A stretch of DNA of 64,000 nucleotides from Beroe ovata (taxonomy: Eukaryota; Ctenophora; Nuda; Beroida; Beroidae). Both the position numbers and the translations under genes were made by a program. Within the stretch, counting starts at the first letter, position 1; each line of letters opens with the position of its first letter. Below the pieces are notes generated by a model. It worked only from the letters and a program-made list of their open reading frames with translations, made no database searches and had not been told where the DNA came from. Location of the stretch: positions 47,357-111,356 of the forward strand of contig CAMPET010000060.1 of NCBI GenBank assembly GCA_946803715.1. The letters run 5' to 3'. Positions 1-11,489 of this stretch are shown here, piece after piece.

Positions 1-1739
1 TGTGTGTGTGTGTGTCTAGGTAGAGCGTTGTTTGTACACATCACCACATTGTCAAAAACCTCCTGTATTTTAGTAGGATACCTGTACGCTGAGTGAAGGA
101 ATGTGACTGTCAATATGGTACATGCCAAATAATTAATGCATGGCCGCTAATATACTGCCGATTTTCTCATAGACTTCGTATTTAGGTTTATGAGGTCCGT
201 TTACTGACCATATCCTCATATCTTACTGTTGAAGCTATTGTCAATTTGGTCAAGTGATAACATGGTTCCGTTTGAAAATGGTAACTATCCAACACTTTAC
301 TCGGAACAGTCTCCCAATTGTTGTCAGTGTCATGAGCCGATGAGCAGAGCATCAGCAATGTCAGCACTAGTCATGCTGAGTCATGTTATTAGCTACTTTG
401 TGTGTGTCATCAGTTATGATAGCCGTGGCTGGGCTATCCTATACCTAGCTGGTACTGATAGCACAGTTTGGAAACATGAGCACTGCACTTGCTGATAAAG
501 TGGTATTGTGAAATGTCAGGTCATTAAGTGCTGCACTAGCAGTAGCATAATGACTGCCATTGGCACCTGCAACTGCAAGTGACATGCATTGACACTTGGG
601 TTATATACGACTAGAGAGCTAAAATTATTATTTATTAATTAGTATTTATGAAGGCTTCCCAAACATATGCCATTTTCCTATGTTTTTCCATATCCAATAT
701 GTATCACACTTAAGCAAGACAATATTCAGCACATTTCATTTCCCCTCTATCCGCAAGGAAGTTCGGTGTAACTATGTACAATGCCAAGTGTGAAATGTAC
801 ATTGTACAACAATCTTCACTACAATTCGTATTGTAATCCCACAACAAGAGCTATTTGCAGACGTGTTGACGCGTTTCTCCGCTCAAAATGAGCGATGATC
901 CTCCTCCTAGATGACGTCATTATGACAGTTGTTTTGCCGATATTTTCACTCTTCTGACGCCCTTCGTTGTTACTTAGGTTTCTTTGTGACGGCAAGTTGT
1001 ATTGAAGTATGGAATAGAGACAAGTCTTTTCTTTATTATTAAGGTCTCCCTCTTTTGTTGGGAATTTTTTAAAAAAGTGCTTTGTTCATGACTACTGCAT
1101 AGCCCTTCGTTGATGATATGTACTCAGGTCTCAGAAATTATTATACTTATAGATAACTTTCGCCTTCGATAGGAAAAATTTGTAAGTTTTTGTGGTTTCT
1201 GCCTGCTGTTTTCGTTGTTATTGCTGATGTTACTGTTTTTGTTGTTGCTGTTGCTATTTGTGTTGTTGTTTTTCAGCTTTGGAGAACTTTTCCAACACAT
1301 AAAAACTTGGCAGCTGATTTGCTGTGTAAGCCTCCACCGAGGTATCAAGTTTATGCGCTGTTATCGTCGATGTTTTGTTAAAACTTGACCGTTTCCCCTT
1401 GACACAGTGTCAAGATCTGTAGCTCATGATATAACGATTCCCCGCTTCATTTCCAATCTATATTCCCGGCATTCCTATTTGTTTCCATGACAACTGTAGT
1501 GATTATAAGACAAATCACGTATAGTCACCTGACATCTACCCTGGATTGTGATTCGCTCACATGGCCGCGTGTGAATTATCATACCTGAAAATGACTAAGG
1601 ATTCCATGATCAGGAAAACTTATATGATTACAATGATTACAATGCTGCTCATTGAGCGTGAAGCTCACACTGATTTCCGCCGCACACTTGACATAGTCAT
1701 ATTGTTTCACAGATGAAAGATCAAAGACAGTGAGAGATC
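1..1739. other. No clear gene; intergenic or UTR sequence
   Basis: The stretch opens with a short TG microsatellite (1-14). I see no exon with recognisable homology. One weak candidate is a terminal exon at 1277-1381 on the + strand: a T-rich tract ends in TTTTTCAG just before it, and the frame runs 34 codons to a TAA. No family match is visible, so I do not call a gene. A perfect CRE-type octamer TGACGTCA lies at 912-919. Confidence 0.4.
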
Positions 1740-2082
1740 ATGCATCCCCCTGCGACAAGTAATGACGTCACTACCGCGAGATCGCTCTCTCCCTCTTCCC
1801 CAATACGTAATGACGTCACCACAACCAGCTCTGTGGACGAGATCAACAGCTCTAAATCCACACCTGACAACCACAACCCTGGGACCCGCCCTGATGTCTC
1901 GCCACAAGTGCAGAAGGATAACGGATCATCCTCAAACCATGGCGGTTCTCTCCCCACTTCCCCTCGTCCCTCCTCCCTTCCCTCGTCTCCCCCTCCCTCG
2001 TCACCACCCCCTCCTGAAGTGGTGCCACGCCCTAGAACCATGTCGGTTGCCAGGGCAACACGATCCAACAAAGCTGAACTGA
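1740..2082 (+). CDS. Candidate alternative first exon, Ser/Pro-rich
   Basis: An ATG at 1740 opens 114 codons plus one base, ending at a good donor (GTGAGTAT at 2083). The peptide is low-complexity, Ser/Thr/Pro-rich and probably disordered, with a poly-proline stretch near its end. The single leftover base is the phase needed by the acceptor at 3526 of the downstream 1.8-kb exon, so this could be an alternative first exon of that gene, giving about 709 residues. It contains two TGACGTCA octamers (1763, 1811) and an RFX X-box-like palindrome (2046-2059), so part of it could instead be promoter DNA of the short first exon at 3360. Splicing is inferred from phase only. Confidence 0.35.
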
Positions 2083-3359
2083 GTGAGTATGCCCCACTTG
2101 TTTAACACCTGTTCTGTGTCTCGTTCTATCAGGGAAAAGAATAATCTCCACGATGGGGTCTCTTATACTTATTGGGTGGCAAGCTTGTCGTTATCCTTCT
2201 TTGATGATTTTCTCCCCACGACTCTGCGTTCGAAATTGTTATCGAGAACGGTCATGGAAGGGAGACTTTCTGCTACACTCTCTTTTCCACGTTTTAAATA
2301 TTTATTATCAAATCGTAGGCTGCAATATATTACCACGTATTGGGAGTATTAACTTTCATTTTGCCGTGTTTCTGCTAAGGTTGCCGCATGTTCTAATTTA
2401 CAGTAGTCCATCGTGTGGTTGTGTAGCCCAATCGTGCTGAGTGCTCCAGTCTTTTAGCACTCGCTCACCACTTGAAATGTCTATGATAACTGTTCTGACA
2501 GGTTTTATTCCCCCCTGCAGTATTATAGGCTGGTACATGTGCAGATCTAGGAAACAACCGTGAACAATTTCATATACCATCTTCATGAAGTAATCTTCAC
2601 AATATCATTTTCACAATGTCAGGTACTTATGCCCTCATGGTGTCAATGCCATTGCCCTAACAATTTTCAATTCGATTTCAATCACTTGTCTATTGAGCTC
2701 GGTGTGTGTCTTTGGTCTTGGTCGTGAGATCCGCGGAGAATCCAAAAGTGCTCCCCCAATCCAAAAGTGCTCCCCTATGATAATTTCCGCATATGCAGTG
2801 CACATTCCCTGATTATTATTCCATTCACACTGCTGCTTCATCCACGGCAGTGTGGATTTGTAATTTGATTTGGAATACAGCATGACTCCACATTCTTCCA
2901 CATGTCACAGCTAAAGCTGGTGTTTTGTCGTGTACTCGGCTTACTGCGTTGCAATTTTCATGGTCTATCTTATAAACTTGCAAATTCTGTTTGAATTGCA
3001 CATGCACGTGCTGATTTTGACTGAAAGTGCGCGTTGCTGTGGTTACCAGTCGAGTGCGCGTGTTGATTGTAATTGGTAATTGTAAGTCTGTGATTTTGTT
3101 TTGTCGAGCGTTTTGAGGTGGGTGAGCGGTTAATTCTTGGTGGTTTCACTGATGTCTTAGCTATTTCCACTCAATCTCAAAACACGAACTTACGATTTTC
3201 AGTACCCACTACAAGCTTCTGCGTGGTCTCCTGGTTTTGTTGTCATTTCATACAACTGAAACCACGGATTTTCAGGTTCCAATCATACACAGTACACACG
3301 TCACACACGTGATTTTCACCCTATTTTTTCCAGGAAGGCGGCTATCTCTCTCGGTGATA

Positions 3360-5312
3360 ATGGCGGAGAATGGTGGTGGTGGCAGTGCTGACGGCACGAG
3401 TGACGGCGTCTCATCCTCTCGTTAGTACTTGATAATAATAAGGGTTACATAATAAGGGTCAATATGGGGTCCGGTCACATGGATATAGTTGCTGAGTGTG
3501 AGTTTGATGTTAACATCTCACTCAGATGATTTACGACGTGAGATAGAGCGGATGGGCGAGGAGATCGACTCCAAATACTGCGGAAATTCCACCTCTACCC
3601 CCATCCTCCTTCCGCCCCTCCCACCCCTACCCCCACCGCCCACCTCGGAGTGTGGTCCTGCCTCACTTGCCCGTCACGAGGCAGTGGTACAGGTGTACCA
3701 AACTCTGGGCGAGCTGGGCACGGGGAACCTACTCGTCCTCCAGGGGGTGCAGTACACTCACCTCCAATATTCACTCTACGTGAACCACACCTGTACTAAG
3801 AAAGATGGGGAGGTGGAGGGTTACTGTGATTTCCTGGTTGTAGGGGACGGATTTATATCTCTGTTCGATGTGAGGGCAACCCCTGACGCCGACCAGGATG
3901 CCGTGTTTGGTGAGGAGCATAAGTTGGCACTCGTCCAACGGACAGCCACGCTCAAACTCGTACGGAGGTGTTGTATCAAGACATTCCGGTTCAAAATGCC
4001 GGAAATACATCAGTTCAGTGTGTTCGTATTCGTAACCAGGGCAACAGCGCAACAGTTACCGTCATATTGTGCGCTATCAGACAAGGAGAAGGAGTGTCTC
4101 ATATTCCGAGACGAGTTAGACCACTTTGCGGATTGGTGGAAAGGGAGAATGCAGCCGTCACATACTCTGGACAAGGAGTTTGGTGCTGCACTGAAACGTG
4201 TCAAGCAGACACTCATCGGAATCTGGGCAGTGGACGGGAAGAATGTCAGTGACACTAGCAAGTGTGATCTCAGTCATAATGTACGCGGTCTATACGATCA
4301 GTTGGGAGGACAGTCAACTAGCGAAATGAACTCTCTCATCACTGCACTGCGCGATGCGGCTCTGAAGTCAGGGGCAGAGAATGGGTTCTGTACAACTGAT
4401 GTCCCTGGGGAGTCCATTCATCACGGCCCCCGGCCTAAACTTCACATCATAGCCGAAAGAGGGGGCTCAGCACCTTCAGCTCTGAGTGGGATTTTGAGCA
4501 GTGAACTGGATGATATCAGTGGGATTGACAATGATCTGAAAGCAGTGATAGCATCAGATACAGAATACTGTAAGAGTGCAACTGCTGATTTACCGTGTCA
4601 GATCCATGATTTTAGCACGAGTGTTCAATCAGGGCTCGGGAAATATGTCGCAGTTATTTGTGTTATCGACATTCGGCAGATTCTTCAGCTATACTCACTA
4701 CGTGATGCATTGTACACTGATTTTCATACGGTGCTGTCCCGTCTCCATTCAGCTGTGTCGCTTGCTGCTTCTCACTGCACTATAGTTCTCTGTTTGGGAG
4801 CAACAGAGACAAGTGGTGACCAGAAATTCGCACAGTTTGGTAGCGAGACTTTCAACAAGAAGAATAGGAACTATTTCAACACTACCAAGGAACAAATCCT
4901 GGGTTTGGTTACAGCGATTTCTCCGACTTGTCGGTGTTTTTGGCACGATGACAATACTCCTGCTTTGCGAGTAGGTGTAGAGAAAATAGAATCACTCACT
5001 GACGCAATGTACACATTCCCGGACAAACAACTGAGTCGGGAAACCACGAGACAGGCAACCGAACAAGCGGAATCCGTGGTGAAAACTTTGTCTCTTCTCT
5101 TGGAAACTGTCAAAAGTCACGTGTCTATGACGTCATCATGGGGTGGGAGTTGCAGCAACACTGCGCTTGTTACTATGGAAACACAACTCGGTGAAATGAT
5201 GGGGGAGGTGGGGTGTTTAATAGAAGAGCAATCGGTTCTTGCTGCGCAGCTACAGGGTCTGTGTGAGGTGTATGGGAGAATGAGAGCTGAAGTCTTGGAG
5301 AACATTGACTGA
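3360..5312 (+). CDS. Unrecognised protein, two exons, about 615 aa
   Basis: Exon 1 is 3360-3420: its ATG opens a short Gly/Ser-rich leader and the donor is GTTAGT. Exon 2 is 3526-5312, with acceptor CTCACTCAG. The 105-bp intron is phase 1 and the join is in frame. After an acidic/basic start and a poly-proline tract comes a globular region with an EGYCDFLVVGDGFISLFDVR segment. Its Glu/Asp, hydrophobic strand and Asp-Val-Arg pattern recalls the core of NERD or other PD-(D/E)XK nuclease-like folds, but the usual catalytic Lys is Arg here, so activity would be doubtful. The rest is mixed alpha/beta with many cysteines and a likely helical C-terminus (about the last 90 residues). No signal peptide or membrane segment is evident. 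I do not recognise the family; the fold comparison is inference only. Confidence 0.75.
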
Positions 5313-6097
5313 TCGTGATCACTGAAGGGATCGACTTCACTGTTCGAAATCACATGCTGATGCAATCATCGACCATTGACTGTTCCTGCCATTGCTGAGT
5401 TGTTCGAGAGGAACTGGGATCCATTCTTTGGTCATCATGCTCCCGAGTATTGGATGCGGAAAAAGGCAATTTCAACCTTGTGGAGACTGGCGAGTAAAGT
5501 GGAGGGAGATGCAAATTGTGTGTGATCTGCCGGGGCAGTGGGGTACCATCACTCATCATTTCAACTTATGTATAGCTGGACATAGGGTTTAACAGTGACA
5601 TGTGACGTTGTGACCCGCGCCCCAATGCAAATGCCCATAGACCCTGACTTATGGATATTGGATATGACCATGTATTGGATATGACCATGTATTAGACCAT
5701 TTCTAGATATACTTATAGTTATACTTATAGTTATACTGATATGATACACCCCCTGATAAATCTGACTCGACATGAAAGTCAAACGGTGACTTATGAGCTT
5801 CATGATATGTTCATGTTTTTTGTCAGATTTGATCTGACCTCTGTAAAGTTTCAGTGTTTCACTTTCATGTTTCTCGCTTGCGAGAAACAGCTCACATAAA
5901 TGATAAAAATTAAATCTGACATTCTGACATGTTTTGGCGAGGCGCGAGTAAAATGATTGAGTATTGAGTAACATATGATTGAGTATTGTAATTGAGTAAC
6001 ATGTTATAACAATAACATGTTATTTATATTTACATTAACATTAACAATTTGTCTGCATAATATCATGTTGATCATTTACAGTTACTTGTCATGTCTG
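5313..6097. other. 3' flank of the hypothetical gene, no gene seen
   Basis: AT-rich sequence that presumably includes the 3' UTR of the preceding gene. It holds a hairpin at 5868-5889 (TGTTTCTCGC, a TT loop, then GCGAGAAACA) and a degenerate ATACTTATAGTT repeat near 5708-5740. No coding exon was recognised. Confidence 0.5.
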
Positions 6098-6145
6098 GCA
6101 ATGCTACATGCTAGACCGCTGCAGCGGTCTAGCATGTAGCATTGC
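6098..6145. repeat. Perfect 48-bp palindrome
   Basis: The 24 bases at 6098-6121 are exactly mirrored as reverse complement at 6122-6145, with no loop. The inner half-site GCGGTCTAGCAT recurs at about 6335-6346 and 6533-6544, so the palindrome appears to be two copies of a dispersed repeat end joined head to head. It could be the junction of two inverted element copies or a cruciform-prone repeat terminus. Confidence 0.9.
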
Positions 6146-6479
6146 GAAGCGGCTTGCGTCAGCTCTGTCAGAGCTGCGAGAAATGAGAATAAGCGTCAGC
6201 TCAGCAGTTGTCGATGATGATATAATAGACCCTGTCGAGATAGACCCTGTCGAGAATTTCGTTTCGCGCGCGCGGCGCAAACTTATTCTCAAACAGCAAG
6301 CCCGCTTCGCGGCGCGGCTTGCATCAGATTCAGCGGTCGCGGTCTAGCATCGACAGACAAAGCAGCTGAGAAGAGCGTCAGCTTTGCCGGATGTTATCTG
6401 TCCACTGTTCATGTTTCTTGATTGCGCGCGGCTACGGTGTTCCACAAGGTCCCTTAGCAAAAGTATCTTAATATNTAGA

Positions 6480-6792
6480 AAGCAGCGCGCGCGGAGTATT
6501 TGGGTCACGCAGCGCGGGAACAGGCTTGCATCAGCGGTCTAGCATCGCCAGACAAGTTTTTTGATTACGCGCGCGCCTTTATCGCGATCGAAGTCGAACA
6601 CGAAGGCCGTTCACAGTTCATTCGAAGGCCGTTAAGCCGTTTGCGTTTCCAGTTTCGGCCTTCTGCTTCGATGAAGCATCATTTGTCGATCGATAGTAGA
6701 CTTAGCTTGCCGGATGTTAATTATTATAATTAATATCTATCCACTGCACTGTTCCCGCGCTGGGTGACCCAAATACTCCGCGCGCTGCGCGT
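6480..6792. mobile_element. Putative non-autonomous element with about 40-bp inverted ends
   Basis: The left arm at about 6484-6523 (GGAGTATTTGGGTCAC followed by GCAGCGCGGGAACAG) is mirrored by the right arm at about 6749-6789 with one clear mismatch in the core. About 225 bp lie between the arms and encode nothing recognisable. A solo copy of the same arm occurs at 39938-39992, and related GGGTCACGCGGCG pieces at 30013 and near 11985, so this is a dispersed family. The CG-rich ends contrast with the AT-rich surroundings. I could not define a target-site duplication. A single N lies nearby at 6475. It is best described as MITE-like. Confidence 0.6.
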
Positions 6793-7292
6793 CTTCGTGG
6801 TTTTTTTACGATCACTTTTCAGTTCACTGAGTCAGAGTAGAACAGGGGCGGCGCGCGCAACGTGTGCACATCTGTTTCTTGGCTACCCATAACGCCGCGC
6901 AGCGGCGCAGCGCGAGAACAAGTGAGAATTAGTTTGGCAGTTTTGTTGCAATTGCGAATAGTGGTTAAACTGTAGTATGTGTTATGATTGTATAGAATTC
7001 AGAACAACCAAGATGAAAAGAAATTCGCAAAAAGTATAGGTTTTTCATGACACCAATCTTTGAGACTTCTGTGATTGAGCACCAACAACACTGGTGCACA
7101 GTAAGATCTGTTTGGATCATACTAACAGACTAACTACTAATATAAGTGGTACACAAGATGATTGTTTTTGTAATTGCATTTTATATCAGGTTTTTATAAT
7201 CAACTATGTTTTGCAATAGAACTATGTTTTGCAATTGAAAACATATTTGATGAATGCTATTTTGCAGTACAAGTACATTTTCTAGAATAAGC

Positions 7293-10200
7293 ATGAATGA
7301 ATTTTCAAGTTACTCACCTGTCATGGGATATCATCAGAACAGAGTTGTGTCAGGAAAAGTCAGGGTTGAGTTCCTTTGTGATTTATGCCAGCATCTACTA
7401 TGCCAGCCTCTACAGGTACAAATATAAACATAAATTCTTGATTTTAAACTTATCAACAATACAATCAAATTTGAGAAGCAAGGGCCACACTTTGTGGAGA
7501 TCCAGGGGAGGAAACTATAATGTCTTGAAGCTGTCAGTTCATTTGTGGTGAAAAAGTGTATTGGTTTGATTCAATTACCATTTACAATGTATAATCATCT
7601 GAAGCATTAATTCTTGATCATTATCATTTTACTATTCACTATACATAATGATTGCCTTACTTTTTTCATTTACCTTCTTCATTATTTCAGAGTGTATGTG
7701 GTCATCAATTTTGCATGCGCTGTATTGAGGAATGGCTCAAGCAAGAAACTCGTTGTCCTTATGACTGCTTAACAGTTAATGCCTCTGAGCACTTGCTTCC
7801 TCCAAAAGTGAGTGTTGACATGTAACTGGTTGAGAAATGAGTATATTTTCTGTAAAATTTTTATAACTCAGTCCTTATTTCCATTTTCAGTTAAGACTGT
7901 TACAGAAGATGAATACTTTGGTATTGAGATGTGCTTATGCAGGCAGTGGATGTTCAGTCAACCTGTCTCTTCCTGATATCCCTTTGCATGAACAGGTACA
8001 CAACTTGCATTATGTATGTTCATCAAAAGTAATTCAGTTTACTCGCATTTGAAAGGTACTACTATGTGAGTACTATTACATTGTTTGCAATCAATGTTTC
8101 ATTCATCGAATACCAATCATTTCTTAATCATAAACACGTCATAGCCATTCGTGTTTAAACACCACATTGATATCTGACATCTGTGTGTGTCTCATCAAAC
8201 AGGGAAATAAATGCTCCTTACGTAGTATCTAGACAATGTCTATTTGCCTCATGAGTTCTGTATGTCTAGTAGACAAGTTTAATGACCCCAAGGCAGTAAA
8301 CTCTTATTGTGTGAAGTTCAAAACTTATTGCAACATGGAATTCCGCCAACAGAGAAAAGTTAGATCAAACTAACATACTAGAGAATATGATTGAAATATG
8401 CTCATCTTATTGACTAAAAAGTTGTCGAACGTTCTTATATATTCTTTTCAGTGTATGCCTGATAATTCTATGTGTTGTCCCATAAATAATAACATTAACA
8501 AATGTACTAAAGTATACTAAGCAAACACCTGTGGAAGCTAAGTCAGCAAATGAATCAGATTGTTTTGTTTGAGTCAGTGTGAGAATCTGGCTGGTTATGA
8601 AAGGTGTAAAACAAACAGAAAACGAGAAATACACCAGGACTGTCGATTTTACTATCTTCTTTTGGTATTTCGTCATCTTGCTCAAAAATGTATTCGCATG
8701 GGTCATCCTTCTCAAATTGGACGTGACCACTGCTGACACTTTCCTAGCACTATTGCTCACTGATCCAAACTCCAAGGATATGCTGAATTTTGGTGAGATT
8801 GAGTGCTGACTTTCCACTTCAGAAAGTGCTGTGTCTTGTATTTTAGTGTCAACAGGAAACTGTACAAAGTCCTCTCTCGAACAACCTTCTATCTGTATAC
8901 AAGTCATACTTTCTGGTTTCTGCTGTTGGGGACCAGTACTAGACATGTCAGTGTCACTGGATTTTGGAAGGCTTCTCGATGTGTCTCTCATGATATCACG
9001 CAGTTTTGCACTCAGTTTGTTCGGTTTTGCAATCCTGATGGTGATAGTCAGATAGCAGGCGGTAATGATGAGTGAAGGAACGAGGAAGTTGAATAGGAGA
9101 TCACATGTTTGGTATGCTATATGCAGCAGATTGTTTCCCTGTTTGGACTCGAAGATACAGAGATTGTAATCTTTGCTGAATGTGAAGAGGGTATGAGATG
9201 GCTCCATATTAGCCATGACTACAGGTATCATCGCCCATATGATGCAGTACGTCCATAGCAGATAGACAACGTTGACTGCCCGTTTTTCTGACATGATACT
9301 GGTGTACTTTACAGCATGTATCACTGCTAGATACCTGTCAATGGCAACTGCTACCATACTCCCCACTACCAGTCTTATAGCAAGCGAGTCTGCGGTCCCT
9401 GAAACCAGACAAACGGTCGGGTCCTCAAACATCCAGGAACTATCGTGAACGAGAGTAACCAGGAAGAAAAACGGTAGTTTGACACTCAGGATGAGATCAC
9501 ATAACGCCAAGTTTGTCAGGAACACATGAGGGGTGAGGCGAGCTTTACTTTTTATCTTCAAGAAGAGTACCAATACAAGAGTGTTGCCCGCAAAAGCTAT
9601 GAGTGCTGCAAGAGACATCAGAACGAAGGCTGGGTAGTTTTGTAGCGATGATGGGTTGGTATCGGCGTTAACTGATTGTGGTGTGTTCATGTTTCTTGCT
9701 GAGGGATTGAAAGAGTTGAAGGGAATTGTCCATTTCTTACTTACGGATGAAATACAACGTGTTGAACAACGGATCGCAGTTCTCAATGGACCTGGAGGAT
9801 TACAAAAACTGTAGTGAGGAAAAATGGAGGAACTGTGGATTTAAAGGAAAAAAAACAATGGCCATTGACACAATGACTCGTTTTTTCGCCATGTTTGGAA
9901 ATGACGTGAATACCTACTTCCAAAAATGTCAAAGGACGAATTCCAATTTTACAACGCAACGGAAGAGCGTCAGAGCGAATTAATTGCCTTTATTCGACAA
10001 TAGTGCTGTTCGAACTTACTTGAATGGTGTTGACGCCATTTTCTTCGAGTTTTCTCTCGCTGACATCACTTGATATCAATCAATGACACCATTTCTATCA
10101 CATTTTCGCATCTCTCGCTGACGAAAACGCATAAGCATATTTCCTATGGAACTACGCTTGTTCTTGACAATAATCCACTGTCAATAGATGATTTCTTTTT

Positions 10201-11386
10201 GACACCACTTCAAATCAGTTGAAACAGATGAAATCGGCACGGGACACCTCAATTTCTACACCATTATCATTCACCGATTCTCAACACCACTTGTACTTGA
10301 CACAGTCATTTGACACCATTCTTATGATTGCACCTCCACCCCACGTTGACACTCTTCAACTTTTTCACGGTAGAATTTATTCAAATCACGCTTTGGGGAG
10401 CGTAGAAATATTTGTTTATACAGTAGTGTACCGAAACCTCCGCATATTTCCGAATATTTTCATCCACTGTCATTTCATAACAGTGAATCGACGAATTATG
10501 CACCAAAACCTGGCCATTTTATAATGTTACGGTTACATTTTACGTATCATTTCAAACGCAAGGAAATATTTTTCGACTTTGGATCACCCTACATTTTGCG
10601 CTATCAGCAGTAAGACCATACTCGTTAGGATCATTTCTACAGTATGTGTCCCACCTTAGTCTTCTAAACAAGACAACCGATTCAGTCACGATGATGAGGT
10701 AGTCCTTTACTCCTGAGCATGAAGCTGGTCCTCCGGGGCTTTGATGACTGTTCACCTGAGTCTCTCGGGGCTCAGGAAGGGAGTAAAGGCAGCCTGAGTG
10801 GCCTTTATAAAATGGAAACGAACAATAGAGTAATAAAGTGATGGGGAAAAAGTCTTTTTCCAAACCCAATGAGTTTGTTCTCGTCTTAATGGTGATAATT
10901 CGCGATAATATTATGTTTTTTTTTCTCATACATAACTCGAGATTATTACGCCACCATTGTACACTGCGATTGGATATGCTATAGTTATTCCTTTAGTGGG
11001 TGGCCTTGTTAACAGTCTAAAAGATTGACTAAGTGCTCTCACTCAGCACAACATAGAAGCGTCTTTCTATAGAACATTTATATATTATGTTCATTGATAT
11101 TGTGCTGTGAAAATATAATTCAATTCAATGCAATTCAATTTGATTGCAATACAATGGCCTCATTTAAAACACGACGAGGCACCACTATGTATAGTGTGTA
11201 CAACACCAGATACAATGTCCATGTGTACATTGTACAACACCTGATACAATGAACATGTGTACAACACCTGATATAATGTACATGTTTCAGGAGTGTATGT
11301 ACGCTGTCGTGAGATGTGAATACTGCAATGTCAAGATCTCGAAACGGCAACTTCCATCACACTACAATATTTGCCGGAAGAAAAAG
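7293..11386 (+). CDS. RING finger and TRAF-type zinc-finger exons (N-terminus of giant protein)
   Basis: There are four phase-0 exons: 7293-7415, 7691-7807, 7891-7995 and 11291-11386. Joined, they give 147 residues. The RING is split across exons 1 and 2: C-x2-C in FLCDLC, then CGHQFCMRC and RCPYDC, which is the full C3HC4-type ligand order. Exons 3 and 4 encode TRAF-type zinc fingers (C..GSGC..H, then EC..RCEYC..H...C). The order resembles RNF41, PDZRN and TRAF proteins, which are E3 ubiquitin ligases. Exon 4 ends in phase 0 at GTGATT, and the next compatible acceptor is at 12077, leading into the giant exon. The start at 7293 (AGCATGA) was preferred to an upstream in-frame ATG at 7254. Intron 3 contains an antisense GPCR gene and intron 4 an antisense tRNA. 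Confidence 0.85.
8407..9690 (-). CDS. Rhodopsin-type (class A) GPCR, intronless CDS, 427 aa
   Basis: Seven hydrophobic segments carry class A landmarks: GN in TM1 (N36), LALCD in TM2 (D65), C94 at the top of TM3, DRY at 118-120, a Trp in TM4, a Cys in extracellular loop 2 (NLCIF), a long Ser-rich third intracellular loop, a Cys-x-x-Pro motif in TM6 (VCFTP) and NVIIY in TM7 in place of NPxxY. It is a plasma-membrane receptor; the ligand cannot be inferred. The first in-frame ATG before TM1 is at 9690. Just upstream a strong donor (GTAAGTAAG) and an acceptor (CCCTCAG) bound a possible 46-bp 5' UTR intron at 9699-9744. The gene lies antisense inside the third intron of the RING/TRAF-zinc-finger gene. 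Confidence 0.9.
   Translation of the reverse strand: MNTPQSVNADTNPSSLQNYPAFVLMSLAALIAFAGNTLVLVLFLKIKSKARLTPHVFLTNLALCDLILSVKLPFFFLVTLVHDSSWMFEDPTVCLVSGTADSLAIRLVVGSMVAVAIDRYLAVIHAVKYTSIMSEKRAVNVVYLLWTYCIIWAMIPVVMANMEPSHTLFTFSKDYNLCIFESKQGNNLLHIAYQTCDLLFNFLVPSLIITACYLTITIRIAKPNKLSAKLRDIMRDTSRSLPKSSDTDMSSTGPQQQKPESMTCIQIEGCSREDFVQFPVDTKIQDTALSEVESQHSISPKFSISLEFGSVSNSARKVSAVVTSNLRRMTHANTFLSKMTKYQKKIVKSTVLVYFSFSVCFTPFITSQILTLTQTKQSDSFADLASTGVCLVYFSTFVNVIIYGTTHRIIRHTLKRIYKNVRQLFSQ
9746..11290. other. Intronic / GPCR upstream region, no further gene recognised
   Basis: This is the remaining part of intron 3 of the RING gene and the upstream region of the GPCR. A 125-codon open frame on the minus strand (10552-10929) has no recognisable domain and no support beyond its length. 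Short GTACAACACCTGATAcAATG-like repeats occur at about 11195-11285, just before exon 4. Confidence 0.45.
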
Positions 11387-11489
11387 GTGATTATGCAGTT
11401 TTTCCCTTATCCATGTTCGTTATTGGTAGTGACTGTTCAGTTTTTGAAGACTACAGGGCAAAATAATCATGATTCGAGTCAAAAGACCG

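Noticed and set aside
229-495. An 88-codon + strand open frame
   Set aside because: No family resemblance, splice context or conserved motif; probably chance.
6104-6347. Short open frames on both strands over the palindrome region
   Set aside because: They come from the CG-rich inverted repeat, where stop codons are rare.
9742-9786. GPCR start at 9786
   Set aside because: That codon is TTG, not ATG; the first in-frame ATG is at 9690, and a likely 5' UTR intron lies between.
10552-10929. A 125-codon minus-strand gene in the RING-gene intron
   Set aside because: No recognisable domain or supporting splice signal.
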